Origin: Toxonevra muliebris
Taxonomy: Eukaryota; Arthropoda; Insecta; Diptera; Pallopteridae
Reading direction: 5' to 3'
Assembly: GCA_963691655.1 (NCBI GenBank)
Contig: OY829326.1
Span: 9,846,878 to 9,910,877, forward strand
DNA: 64,000 nt
The notes beneath the pieces were generated by a model. The model was not told the origin of the DNA and ran no database searches. It saw nothing but the letters and a program-made list of their open reading frames with translations. Of this stretch, positions 13,240 through 25,800 are shown piece after piece (the stretch's first letter is position 1; every line of letters begins with the position of its first letter). Both the position numbers and the translations under genes were made by a program.

Positions 13240-14705
13240 ACTTTAACGTTATTAATTTATGAGAACAAAAATGGTGTCGAATGAATTCATAAAAAATATA
13301 TTGGTATTAAGTTTGCTAAAAAAAACTGTAGGCATTTAAGGGTTAAAGTTTTTTGTATAGAACCGTATGCTTTGGGCCGAAATCCACCTACGTTTATATG
13401 TACATTATCGTATATATCTTTCATATATAATATATTCATATACTTAGATAATTCAGTAACTCTTACAGTGAGAATGTACAGAGAATTTTAAATACATTTA
13501 TATTATATATAGGGCATTATTCTTGAACTGCATCACATTTTTTTATTAGGTCTTTTCGTAGATATTGAAAAATAAATAATGAAGTTAGTATTTAGAGGTT
13601 TTTTATATTTTTGAAAAAAAAAATTAAATTTTCTTAAGTCGAACTTCTTGCGGCTAACTTCTTTTTTCTGGTCTACGCGTTTTTAAGGATTTTCTGTACT
13701 ATTCTATAAAACATAAATTTCAGAGTTTTATGTTCAAACATCAATCTGTTTTTTCTATATTCTCTCATGTATAGTGGTCTCTTATTTCATTGTTCTTTCG
13801 TTCTCTCATTTTGACTCAATAGGTCTAATCAAGTACTTTCCCAGATAAAACTTGCAACGAGAGAGTAAAAGAAAGATTGAGTAAAAAATTCTCGCAAAGA
13901 GACGTGAACAGAAAACTAGTAAGAAAACAGTTGATTGATTATTTTGTGCGGTTGTGATTTTTGTAAATTAAATAAATATATTAAAAAAGAGCTATCCCAA
14001 ATTTAATTACAGTGCTCTTCAAAGACCTGTAGGCGAGTGCAAAGTGGTAGGTATAAAAAAATAGCATTCAAATGTGCAATTAGTGAACTTCTTGTGGCAT
14101 ATCAGTATTCATAAGTACTTACATCTTCCGCAATTTCACCAATATTTTCGACTCATCTTAAGTAAAAAAGCACAACAAATTCACTAAAATTAACAAAATA
14201 AATTTCTTGCCTACGTTTAAATTTTTGAGTTATTTTTTTTCGGCAGCTTTTAAAATCCTACAAGTAAATATTTTTCCAGTAGAAACTTGCAGGCATAGAT
14301 TAACCCTCACAGGAAGGTGAAAGTGTACTTCCCGTGGTTGGAAAAAATCGGAATATTGATTTTCGTATTTAGGAGCTTCTAAATAGTAAAAAAGGACTAT
14401 TTACGAATTTTTACCTGTCCAGGATTAGCCGTACGCGATATGTACATATGTATAGAAAAAAACGTTCATGGAACTTTAGAACACTCCGACTTATCCAAAA
14501 TGTGTCTCTATCGACAGAGGAAGGAAAAAAAAACACAAAAAAAAGAAGGTTCCATAAGTCACAATAGTTTCGACGGTTACGTTTTGATTGTAACAGAATA
14601 GGTACCAAACAATAGAGGAAAAAACAACAAAGACGTCAATACCAAAATTGTTTGATTGGTATTTAAATCAATGTCAGGAAAAATGTTCAAATTCACATAC
14701 ACATA
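13240..14705. other. AT-rich intergenic DNA
   Basis: No gene recognised. The phrase AAACTTGCA recurs near 13850, 14285 and 16165, perhaps the debris of an older element around the one at 14706. Open frames here are short and without domain similarity. Confidence 0.4.
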
Positions 14706-15652
14706 CAGTATACCGTCAAACCATTAGAAACATCACAAATGTCCTTTAATTTTTTGGAAAATGCAGAGAGTTTTAACAGTTTTAAAAAGATATTGTCAAA
14801 CTTTTTTTTCGATTAGTCAAACAATAATGAGGAAGTTCAACCTTAACCCTCTTCTTTGTACCAAAAAGCAAACCTTTGTCTTTTGGAGTATTAAGGTACA
14901 AATCAGTGTTAAACTTGGCCATCTCTGATTTTTTTTTTTGCATGTACCATAAGTGCATAAATATCCCTCGAATATTCTATACCTGCCAGTTGACTTCAAT
15001 GACTCCACAAGGAGACTCAAGCCTTAAAAAGGAGACTCAAAAAATATAGTTTTCTCTAATTTTTCTTATCATGAGCCTGCCCTTCCAGAAAATATTATTG
15101 TGGGAAAACTTTCTTGGTTTTGATTCTATAAAGATAATAGACTACAATGACAAAGGTTTTTGCGCCAATAACACATTGTGGAAAGATCAAATGGTACAAA
15201 TAAAATAAGGGGGGAAATTACGTTTTTTGAGTCGCCTCTTTACGGCAACCCAGATCCTTGGAGGCATATACATATATGAAGTGAGCTGAAAATGCAATTG
15301 TCTAGAAACATCTACATATAGTAAAAATAAAAAAAGTTGACTAAATTTCCACAGTAAGGTTAAACCTTTCCATTATTACTTGACAAATCAGTCCCAAATT
15401 GTCACCAGAAAACAGTTCCCGAAAAAAAGTTTGACAAAATCGTTTTAAAACTTTTAAAACTGTTAAACTCTCTGCATTACGAACAAGATTAACCCAGATA
15501 TGCCCATTGTCCTATATGTAGGCCACTTTAGAAATGTATGATTTTGATTAAATGAGAATATATTCAATCAAAATAAAAACTTTTTAAGTATACTAGACCA
15601 TATCTGGCTTAAAGGAAATTTGTGGTGTTTCTAATGGTTTGGCGATATACTG
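14706..15652. mobile_element. Non-autonomous Tc1-type DNA transposon with long terminal inverted repeats, 947 bp
   Basis: The ends CAGTATACCGTCAAACCATT (left) and, on the other strand, CAGTATATCGCCAAACCATT (right) are inverted copies. Similarity continues through AGAAACAYCACAAAT and, further in, through the CAGAGAGTTT / TAACAGTTTTAAAA and GTCAAACTTTTTTTCG blocks. TA dinucleotides flank both sides (14704-14705 and 15653-15654), as expected for a Tc1/mariner target site. No transposase motif was found inside, so it must have moved with a foreign transposase. Confidence 0.8.
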
Positions 15653-18600
15653 TATGTGAACGAAAATCCTGAGAGTTTTAATAAAAACATAAAACGTATA
15701 TCATTACTACTCTGAGTAATTTTTGTCAAAATGGTTTTTCTCATTTTCTGTCACCTTAACTCACTTATATCTGCTGTATCCAAAAAGTTACAACAGGAAA
15801 GTGAATAATATAGTTGCAATAACAGCCTTAAATAGAGGCAACTCTTTCTGGCAATTTTTTTGCAGACACAGCAAGCCCTCGGCATTCTTTACACTTTTAT
15901 TTCAATTATTTGTTATATACAAATTTATTTTGAATATTTTTATTTCAAATTTTTTGAGCATAAACGGGCTAATTTTATTTTGAAAATCAAACTTCAAAAT
16001 ATACCGCCATGTTAAAAATGAGAGCGAAAATTTGACAATTTTGACGCTCAATACGTTGCTATGGGAATAGAAGTGCGTAAAAAGGCTGTCGTTGCTACCC
16101 GTTTAACTTTATTATTAATCTACGCTTGCAGCTACTTTTTTCTCTTTCACTTTTACTTTACAAGTAGAAACTTGCAACAATTTGCAAAAAATCTTTGTAC
16201 GTGAACCGACGTAATGTCAAAATGGAAATAAAACCCGATGGATAAATCAATACAACCGTATCGATGAGCAAATGAATTAAATTACAACGTCAAATTGGTG
16301 CATACTTTTAGGATTGAATGAAGTTATGACTTAAGGTATTAATAATAATAAAAGTTTCGCTTCAAAAAACTTCCTTCGTTGGTTGCTAGCGTAAACATAT
16401 CCATGAAACTTTTTGTGAGTCTAATAAAGTCCATTCCTACTGACTTCGTAGTTTCCAGGTACTACTATTCTTAAGAGTTTTTTTCTCGAAATCTGTAGAC
16501 TGTTGTAGAAGTTGTTGCTGTCAATTAACGTTCCTACAACCAAATTTGATTTTAATCAAAAGTAATTCAATAGATGATCTGCAACAAAACCAAATCATGA
16601 AATTAAACAGCACGCTTATTATATATTGTTATTGTTTTATCAATTTATTTTTTATAGTTTCATATTTATTAATTTTTCATTTGTTTTGTCTTTTTTATTT
16701 ACTCGCCACATGCATTCTTTCCTTTTCCTATTTATAATTTATGCAGTGATTTTTTATGAATACATTTCTGCACGATTTATTTTTGTTTATAATTTACACG
16801 TACATATTTATTTTTAGTTTTTCAATAATACTTTTTCGCAACTTGGATTTGTTTTTGAATTTTGTTTTTACAAACTTCTTTAAATGTATTAACTTTTTAG
16901 TTGTTTTGTTTTTTGTTATGTTTTTTAATTTTAGTTTTTTAAACTTTGTATATTTTCCTTTGTCAAATTTCTATAAAAAATTCTCTTAATTTGGAATTTT
17001 TTATATTAATTTTATATTATTACAACCAAACAATGATTTTGAATATTTGTTTTTCATTTCATTTTTTATTTCAAATGTAAATTTTGAAGAAGATTGCCTA
17101 AATATTTTTGTTTGCTTGGTGCAGTCTGAAAAGTCGCTAATCTCAAAGTTTCAAAGTGACTGATTTTGTGATTTGTTATTAATTTCAAAGGGATTTTAAT
17201 ATTGTTTCTAGAAGTTCGTTTAAGTATTTGCTTTGTCGTTATTTCGTTTTACTGTTTATATGCGTTCATGTTTCGAAATTATTATGATGTAGTTTTGTTT
17301 GTTTCTAAATCATTGTTGTTGGCTTTTATACCGTATATGAAAAAATAATTACTTTTTATTATTATGTCTTTGTAATACTTATTATTGGAGAATATTGTCA
17401 GTTTAATTGGATACAATTTGCAATTTTTATTATTATTAATTTTCTCAACCATTCCCAAGTTGGTTATTTATTTATATATGTGGATAAATAGGTGTAAAGA
17501 AAATAAGGGAAGCAGAGGCATAGTTTAGAAAGAATAGCGTTTTTTTTGTGCTATGGCTATACATATAAATAAACAATTCGTTATGGAGTAAAAAACATGA
17601 ACAACTTTAACAAATATTGTATTTTGCTATGGAGTCTCCTTTTTAGTATATTGGAAGCTGAGGTGAACAACTCAAATGCCAAAAGTGAAGAGCGTGATAT
17701 TAATGCCAATTTGTATTAGTTATTTTTGTTGTTTGTTTGAAATGCATACTGGTTATGCGCGGCTATTATATTCTTGTTTAATTTCCGTATATATTTGAAT
17801 TTTTGTATTTTATTTTATTTAATATAATTATTTTTGGTTTGCTTATTGTTTATTTGCTAGGATTATATATTTTTTATAATTACTTGATAATTTCGTAGTA
17901 TATTTTAACATTTTCTTTTGACATTTTATTTATATTTAAATTAATATTTACAAGAATTTAAAAACTATTCCGATTAACTAAATAACTATCTAACATGCAT
18001 TTTTGTTTATATGTATAAATGTTATTCAAACAATAAATATGTATGTATTGTATGTATGTATGTAAGTATGTATATAGTGAAATGAGAAATTCAAATCATA
18101 ACCAACTTATTTCACAAACAAGTTATGTATGTATATGTATGTATGTCATAATGTTAGTACATCTTATACCTAAGGCATTTTCAATATTATTTTGGGTTTA
18201 TGTTTTATTGTTTTACGAGATTTTTTAAATGCTTTACACATTTTCAATATTACAATACATTTGTATTTATTTTCAACATTAATTATGTACTTTTATATAG
18301 CAAATTTATTTATTAATTACTTTGTATGTATGCACAAGTACATAATCTATTTTTGTTTTCTTTTCTTTTTTTTTGCTCTTGTAATAATTAAATTAGTTGT
18401 AATAATAATTAATAAGTTAGTGTATAAATAAGTCTTTTGTTTATGCAAGTTTTATTCAATAAGTTTTAAAAATTTACTATATAATATATAAATATAAATA
18501 CATACTAATGTATATTATAAAACTTAAGTATTTAACAAATGCATTTCGAAATCAACTTTGGTTTCATTTTTGTTTTTTTATGTAAAGTAAAAACAAAAGT

Positions 18601-18765
18601 TTGAAAATTAGCATCAGCTGGGCCGATGCTGAAAATTTCATCAGCTGAGTAGAGTTTCTTATGTACGTATTTTTATTATTATTTCGAGTAAGGTACGATT
18701 CATCTTTCCACATGAAAATGAAAATTTGGAAGAAAAAACAATTTTATAGGTCTTTAATTGTTGGT
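15653..18765. other. T-rich DNA, likely Dscam 3' UTR or downstream flank
   Basis: Strongly T-rich on this strand. Several open frames are made of F, L, Y and I, as expected from T-rich sequence, and none has a domain. On the - strand it lies downstream of the Dscam stop codon and contains many AATAAA-like hexamers. A tandem TATG run lies near 18040-18075. Confidence 0.4.
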
Positions 18766-19101
18766 TTAGAAAATTCTAAAATTAGTGCGAATATTCACGG
18801 TTTCTTCAGAGCGTGTGCCACGGACGTCACTCCATATGCTTTCGCCAATTCGTTCTAGCCTGTCAATGTTCTGATGTCCTCGTGTATCGATGGTTACTCC
18901 TCGAAAGTCTTAAAAGTCTTTTTGAAAAGAAAAGTATTGCGCTATTAGACTCGGGTTAGTACTTTGTCTTTTCAGATTGTTTTCGTGTTTCAAAAGCTGA
19001 TTCAAACTAATAGCTCTCCTGCTGCTACTGGCTGTTAGTCCTTGGCCTGTCAAAGACATGGATCGCCTTTCCGATATTTCTTTTAATATTTTTTCTAGAT
19101 G
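18766..19101 (-). other. Unrecognised 112-codon frame split by one TAA
   Basis: Read on the - strand, 63 codons (including MSLTGQGLTASSSRRAISLN and QLLKHENNLKRQSTNPSLIA) are followed by a single TAA at 18910-18912. In the same frame come 47 more codons (including DTRGHQNIDRLERIGESIWS) before TAA at 18766-18768. The composition is mixed and not low-complexity, unlike the AT-driven frames around it. I do not recognise the protein. It lies in the region downstream of the Dscam stop and could be a decayed gene fragment, an alternative Dscam 3' exon or chance. Confidence 0.25.
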
Positions 19102-19748
19102 CTAATAGAAAATTTGCAATTAAGTCCCCTAAAAGCTTTCAAGTAAAACAGCTTTGTAGCTAGCCAGCTTATATTTCGTCTGGTTACGATCAATTCCAAA
19201 ACAGCTGACATCGCCTAACTTCTTGGCACACTGCAAGGATCTATAAGATCCTCATTTTCAATTAACAATATTAAATTGGGACTCTTGCTCTTAACTTCAC
19301 AATTTTGTGGTCAACTGTGAGATTGCTTAGAATTTAATCTCATCCTACTTTGATATTTATAAGTGGATTTTTTCGAATCCATTTAAAGTTGTATTATGCT
19401 AAATTCAAAGGTTTGAAGAAAAATGAAAACGTTTGGAAGAAACTTTCGTTTTGGCTTTGGTTACTTAACTAATTGGAAGTTTTTTGGTTTTTTGTTGTAA
19501 TCTTGTTTTGTTTTTTTTTTTTTTTTTTTTTAACTTTTAAAAATGCATTTAAGTTTCTGGTTTGCTTTTCATTGATACTGGGTGGATTTACATTAATTTA
19601 CAGTACTCAGTTTTTGTTTTCACTATTTTCGCTAACGTGTTTGTGTAATATGTAGTATGTAAGTATGTAGATAGTTAATTATTTTACAAATTTCTGTTTT
19701 TTGTTTTTCTTTAAATTTATATTTTAATGTTTTTTTAAGTCAATTTAA
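19102..19748 (-). other. Proximal Dscam 3' UTR
   Basis: Directly downstream of the Dscam stop codon on the - strand. It includes a T21 tract on the + strand at 19511-19531 (A21 in the transcript). No open frame of note. Confidence 0.45.
19511..19531. repeat. Homopolymer T21
   Basis: A run of 21 T on the + strand in the Dscam 3' UTR, likely length-variable. Confidence 0.9.
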
Positions 19749-19896
19749 TTAAACATTTATTTGAAATGTTTCCCTTTGTAGTTTCGTATTGGCACGAATT
19801 CGTGGAGAAGTTTGTGTTTTCGATTTATCATTTGAATCGGAAAAACGCGCTGGTGGATTTATATGGTCCTGATAATTTGGTGGATAATTGGATATG
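19749..19896 (-). CDS. Dscam exon w28: C-terminus and stop
   Basis: ISNYPPNYQDHINPPARFSD then KSKTQTSPRIRANTKLQRET and FQINV, TAA at 19749-19751. The C-terminal I-N-V fits a class II PDZ ligand pattern, which is an inference from the pattern alone. Confidence 0.92.
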
Positions 19897-22800
19897 CTAT
19901 AAAGAAAAGCAAAGTAAATAATAAACAAAGCCAAGATTGGATATTACTGATCTTTCGCACATTTACCTAAAAGTTGTTTCTTCGTTGTGACTCGAATATC
20001 CACTGGAACTGCGTACGTGCCGCTTACCGCCTATGCCCGATTTGCCTGTCTTACGCGCGGCAAAAGGTGGTTTCGATTTGCGTGACATACTTGTGGGCGT
20101 GGTCTCCGATGATGAGGACGTTTCATCTTGTGTATCTATAAAGTTGAAACATTTCATCAAAGTAAGGATCTCAAGTATGATTCTTTAGTTCAAAACTTAC
20201 CACGTTGCGCACGATACTTCGCTGAATTCATAGCCCGCGCAGACACATCGTTGTCAGATTCGGAACCGAGTGTGTCATATTCTGTAATTGGTATGTGAAG
20301 TGTTAGGATTTTCCTAACTTCGGAATCTGTTGAACCTGGATTGTCCGATTCTAAAAAGTTTAGTACGATTTGATGATGGATTTTGTTTTTTTTTTTTTTA
20401 GATGTTTTTGAGATGAAATGTTGTATTAAAAAAAGTTAAATTAAATTATAAAAATAAAATTGTATTAAATAGGATTTGCGGTTTGGATTTAAAATTGGCG
20501 AAATTGAAAAGATGCAGCGTAGGATTTACGAAAGCGTTTTCGGGAGAGATGCATTATGTAATGATGATGTGTCATTTTTTTTTTTTTTTTTTTGTGGCAA
20601 TTTTTTTTTATCATGCTTTTGAGTGTGATTGCTAATAATTTTGATTCGACAGAAAAATACTTAAAGCTAAAATTTTGTTATCGATTTCTTTGACTAGTTT
20701 ATAAGGTTACGTTTTTCTATCTACGATCTAAGTATATCTGCATACCTTGACTTTCGGAATGTGGATCACGTAAGCGTCCTACTTTTCGGCGCACTTTAGT
20801 ATACTCGGGCTCTTTCGACTACAAAAACCAGACAAACAAATCATATGTATAATTTAAAGCTTAAATTAGTTTCATCTTTCATACCTCATCCCAATCACTT
20901 ACATGATAACTCTCCGGCTTCACATCGTGATACACAAATGAGCCACGCACCGAATGATATGGTCCACTATAAACATTACCGCTATATGAGCTCTCACTGT
21001 ACGTTTGTTTATTCAGTTGGAATGTTGCATATGGACAGATATCTTCAATGTATTCATTGCCTTCTGCTTTGCCAAAGCTACCAGAATCATTTGAATTGGA
21101 GCCGCGCGGTGGTCCATTACCGGGATTACAGCGTACTGCCAAATATTGTTGATCGCGATTCTGTTTATTTTGTAAATTTGCTAAAGAAGGTGATTCGGAC
21201 AATGAAGACGATGCCAAACGGGCTTGATTGCCTATTTCTGTTAAAGTTAAGAGAATAATGTAATATAAATCTATTTACATATGTAAGTATATAACATATA
21301 TACATACTTCTCTTCCGTATTAATAGCACGGCCGCTATCAGACCTAATAGCATAAACATGGAGAGGCAAACAGGAAGCAATACCTTGAAATTAGCATAAA
21401 AAGGACTATCACTCATGTGAGACACGGGATTGGCATGATCCGTAGAGTAGATAACTAGAGAGAAAGGTACCAATTAATTCATATACAGATATGTAGGTAT
21501 AAAATAACAGAAGCTGGTAATTGAAAAAACTTCCAACAAAAAAAATATAAAAATGGGAATAAATTATATTGAGTGGATTGGAATCTTTCAATCTAAGTGA
21601 ATGTAAATTAAAAAAATATGAGAGAGTTTGAACCAACTCACAATGAAAATATTAATCCCAATCATTTACATGAAAAAGATTAGAATTTCACAGTCAATCA
21701 ATTAAAAAAGTTTTAAGCACCAACTAAAGATTACAGTCTTTGACAAATGAACCTGAAAAATTCCATCTATTAGACTAAATATATTGCAATCAAATCACAG
21801 TGGTTGCACATTTAATAAATAGCAGAATCAGATTAAAGTGTTAGAAATAAATCACAATCATTATTGGGAAAAAGAAGAAGCAACGCAATCTGCTTAAAAT
21901 GTTTTCACTTAGAATACAAAGATGTATCTTAAACATATCCCAGCTTCAATATTGATTCTATTCCAGTCTTGAGATTAATTTACTACTCACCTCCTTGTGT
22001 TGATAGCGTAGTAAAATTATATAATGCCGTTGTGGATCCAGCATTATTATGTGCCGTCACCTTTAGTTGATATTTTGTACCAGGAACTAAATCACTAACC
22101 GTGAAAATGCGTTCAGTAGGAGGTATATGATTTGATACAACATTCCATTGTGATCTTGAATAAAAATATTTAATTAAACAGACTATACTCGTAGATAGAA
22201 ATTAGAAATATGTATATAAAGAGAAAGTCGATTTATTTGTACCTGGCATACACACGCGACTCGATCATAAAATACAAAATACCACACCCGCCATCGCCCC
22301 ACGAGTCCAGCCAACATGTAACACTCGTCGAGTTGTTGGTAATCATTTGTGAGTGTTTTGGTTGGACCGGTGGATTACCTTTCGTGTACGAGTTGACAAT
22401 ATCGCATGGTAAGCCTGTGCCTATTTTATTGTATGCGGTTATATAAAGTTGATAGCGTGTGCCGCACCAAAGGTTACTCAACAAATGCGAGTTAGTCTTA
22501 GCATCGACTTGCAGCTCTTCCCAGTCACCATTATCACGTTTGTAGTTGATAACATAACCAAGTATGGGACTACCACCGTGGCTATTATCCATCCATTCTA
22601 AATGCAAGCTGTCCGTATATGTATTCACTACAGTAAGATTGGGTGCCTCTGGTGGTACTTTCACTATAACGCTGTACACAATTTCATCTTTACCCCAGGT
22701 ATTCTCTACACTACATGTATAATTGCCCGCATCGATGGCTTGACACTCACGTATATATAAAGTGCCATTCTTAGCGATAATTTTACGTGAATTTGTTTCC

Positions 22801-25800
22801 ATATTGTGCCCATCTTGGCGCCATATTGTAACTGGCGCAGGCGAGCCCACCTTGCGGCACGCAAGCTCCAAATGCTCTTTCCACGGTGTGATTATACGCT
22901 GACTAAAGGAGACAATACGTGCGGGCACTTTATTATTTGGTGGCACCGTGACCACTTGCGTTTTTTCACCTTCACCAACTTTTGTCGATGCAGTCAACCA
23001 AAATTGATATGTTGCCGATTCTTGTGTACGTTGTGTCTCATGCATTTCAACAAATGGACCCAGTATGCGTTTGTGTGTACCCTCTTCACGTCCACCCTCC
23101 AGCATGGACATGTAAAAGGTGTAACCAGTCTAAGAAATGGCAGAAAAGAATAGGATATATATTGTTGTCCTTGTGTGTTCTAAAAAAATCTAGCAACAGA
23201 ATTACTTACAATATCGCCGTTTGGAAATTCCGGTGGCAACCAGGATACAATAATTTTTGTGCTTGATGCCGGTATAGCTTTGATGGCTTGTGGCGCCGAA
23301 GGCACTGTAAAAAGTAGAAAATGAAAATAAAATCATCATTAAATTGCAACTATTAACTTGCAATGGCAACTTGCAACTTCGTTCATCGAACTTGGAGTAC
23401 ACTTACCATCTTCATGGGTGCGGCAATAAAATGGCTTTGTTTTCATGCCATCGCCCACTTTGGTATACGCCAATACCCAAACTGTGTAGTTGGTATATTT
23501 GTGAAGGTTTTCTATAGTGACGTATTGGTTTGTTGATTTCACAACCTCAGGATCGGTTTCTATGTCAGCGGTGGAAGAAAATGGGGGAAAAGAGGAAAAG
23601 AATATTGAAACATTACGCTGTGATGTCAATAAAAAATGATGAAAAATGATGTCATTATGATTTGATGTCAATTTGAAATCAATTACGAGATGTGTGGAAG
23701 TGCAGCATGACAGCATGTCTGTAATTTTGCAACTATGCTGCAAATAGATTTACTCCTACTTGGTTGCTATTTCATATATTAAACGTAATCATTTTTTAAT
23801 GGCCGTTGTTAGAAGTTATAAACTTACTGTTGACAATAAAAAATATTTAGTACACATAGTAAGAAACATGTGTTTAGCCACACTTTTAAAATTTATAAAT
23901 ATATCATTATTTTTAAAAAATTTCTTACGAATAAATTAAATATCAAATTAATTAATGAAGAAAAAGTCTTCTCCTTCAAATCTGTGGTCGTACGAGAATC
24001 GCAATTCAAGCATCATCTTTTTCCTCGAATAATAATGTAAACCCCATCACTTATGTGTGAGTGAGCGCATGTTTGTTTCACCACTTGAGGTGTTAAAATT
24101 TAATGGATTGCGCAATTGCCACCAGTGTAATTGCCTCCAAATCCCTTTACTCGCATCTGGTTCGTTGCAATTTACAGAGCAAACAACATTCAATGAATCA
24201 ATGATGTATTCGATTTTGATGCGATTCAATTCCATTCGTTCTGAAAAATTGCTTCGAGCGGTATTTAATGTGCAGCTAGCACCATTGGCAATTTCGATTT
24301 GCAAATATTCACATACACACATACATATGTATGCATAAAAATACAAGTACAACATTTTAAACCAAGCAAAACGATGCCATAATACAGATCTGAGATAGTG
24401 TTTGCTACTTCTTTTCTCTCTCTCTGCTTCCTCCTCCTCTACTCTATTTGCACTTACCGTATAATTCATCTACTGATATGTAAAACACTTTGTATCCCTT
24501 GATTTTGCCATTTTGTCCGTCCACATCCGGCGGTGACCAGGTGATGTAAATTGATGTTGAGCCCAGTACATCACATTGTGGACTCTCGGGCGGTGAGGAA
24601 GGAACTAGAACAAATGTACAGAAAAGTATACAATATTATTAATGCTGGGACACACAACAAGGACAAGCTGCCATACAAGTGAGAGCACGTGAAAATGTGT
24701 ATGGTATGTATGTGTATGGGTCTGGCTATGTGCTTGTTTCAACTTAAGCAATTCGTGTCGAGCAATTAACAAAACCAATCAATGCAATGCAACAACCGGT
24801 CGAGGCTGGGCGTTTGGTCACATTTTCATCAATTCACTGCTCTCTCACTTACCATCCTCCAATGTTTGTACAGCAATCTCTTTGCTTGGCGGTCCGCTAC
24901 CCTGACTCGTGTAGGCCTGCACAATCACGTGATATTGTGTGAATTTGTTTAAATTTGTTAGCACCGTTTCGCCGCCAAAGTGTGACCTCACTTCAACCGT
25001 TTTGAAGCTGAAACCTTGCGTTGGATTTACTTCCTTATCCTCGGGCGACAACGACATTTGATAGCCCACATAGTAACCGAGCAGTATACCATTCCAGTGG
25101 TCACGTTCGGGTGCATCCCACGTGACGGATATCTCAGTGGAGCTCTTCGCCTCGGCGCGCACATTCAACGGTGAACCGGACGGTACCTCCTCCAGTGTGG
25201 TCACCTGCACAACTTCAGAGTGCTCAGAGGCGCCTAGTTTATTTTCAGCCGACATACGTATGTGATAGGCTTTGGCTGGGCGTAGATTTTGAATATTGAC
25301 AACAGTTTGAGCGCCAGTGATGGTAATGTGTTCGGCATTTTGCCAAATATCTGCAAAAAGAAAGCAAACAAACAAAACACACATGAAAAAGAATCAGAAT
25401 GATGATGAAAGGAAGAGGGTGAATGTGTACGGGCAGCAAAACCTGAATTGAGGGTAATTAAAAAGTTATACGATTACTCTTCGTTTCGTTTCGTTTATGT
25501 TCACGACAAGGAAATTGAAAAATGGATAAAAATCGCCTGAAAGTATGTGAAGTTTTAAGGTTCATGCTTTCACTTGTACTTGTGCATGCAGCACAAACAC
25601 TCCGCACAAACGTTGATCAAATTAATCCCTTAAAATTTATGCCGCAACATATGCGTCTAGCACAAAATCCTTCAATTGCTTCATTGCTTTCCCTCCCTCT
25701 TCCTTGTAATTTGTTAACTTAAGTTTTTAGTGTTATTTAGGCCATTTCATGGAATCGACTACAAACCTGAGATTTGTTTGTAAAATATATGATATTCTTC

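Noticed and set aside
15723..16989. Several F/L/Y/I-rich open frames that look like membrane proteins
   Set aside because: They come from T-rich DNA and overlap each other in different frames; no start context or conserved motif.
18600..18650. Short hairpin AGCATC...GATGCT with repeated CATCAGCTG
   Set aside because: Stem of six pairs only; expected by chance in a window of this length.
20845..21258. 137-codon + strand open frame
   Set aside because: Shadow antisense to Dscam exon w24, which has clear splice sites and frame.
22806..23266. Two + strand open frames of 115 and 94 codons
   Set aside because: Antisense shadows of Dscam exon w21.
24047..24338. Open frames of 140 (-) and 93 (+) codons
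   Set aside because: They extend from exon w18 into intron or lie antisense to each other; no domain.
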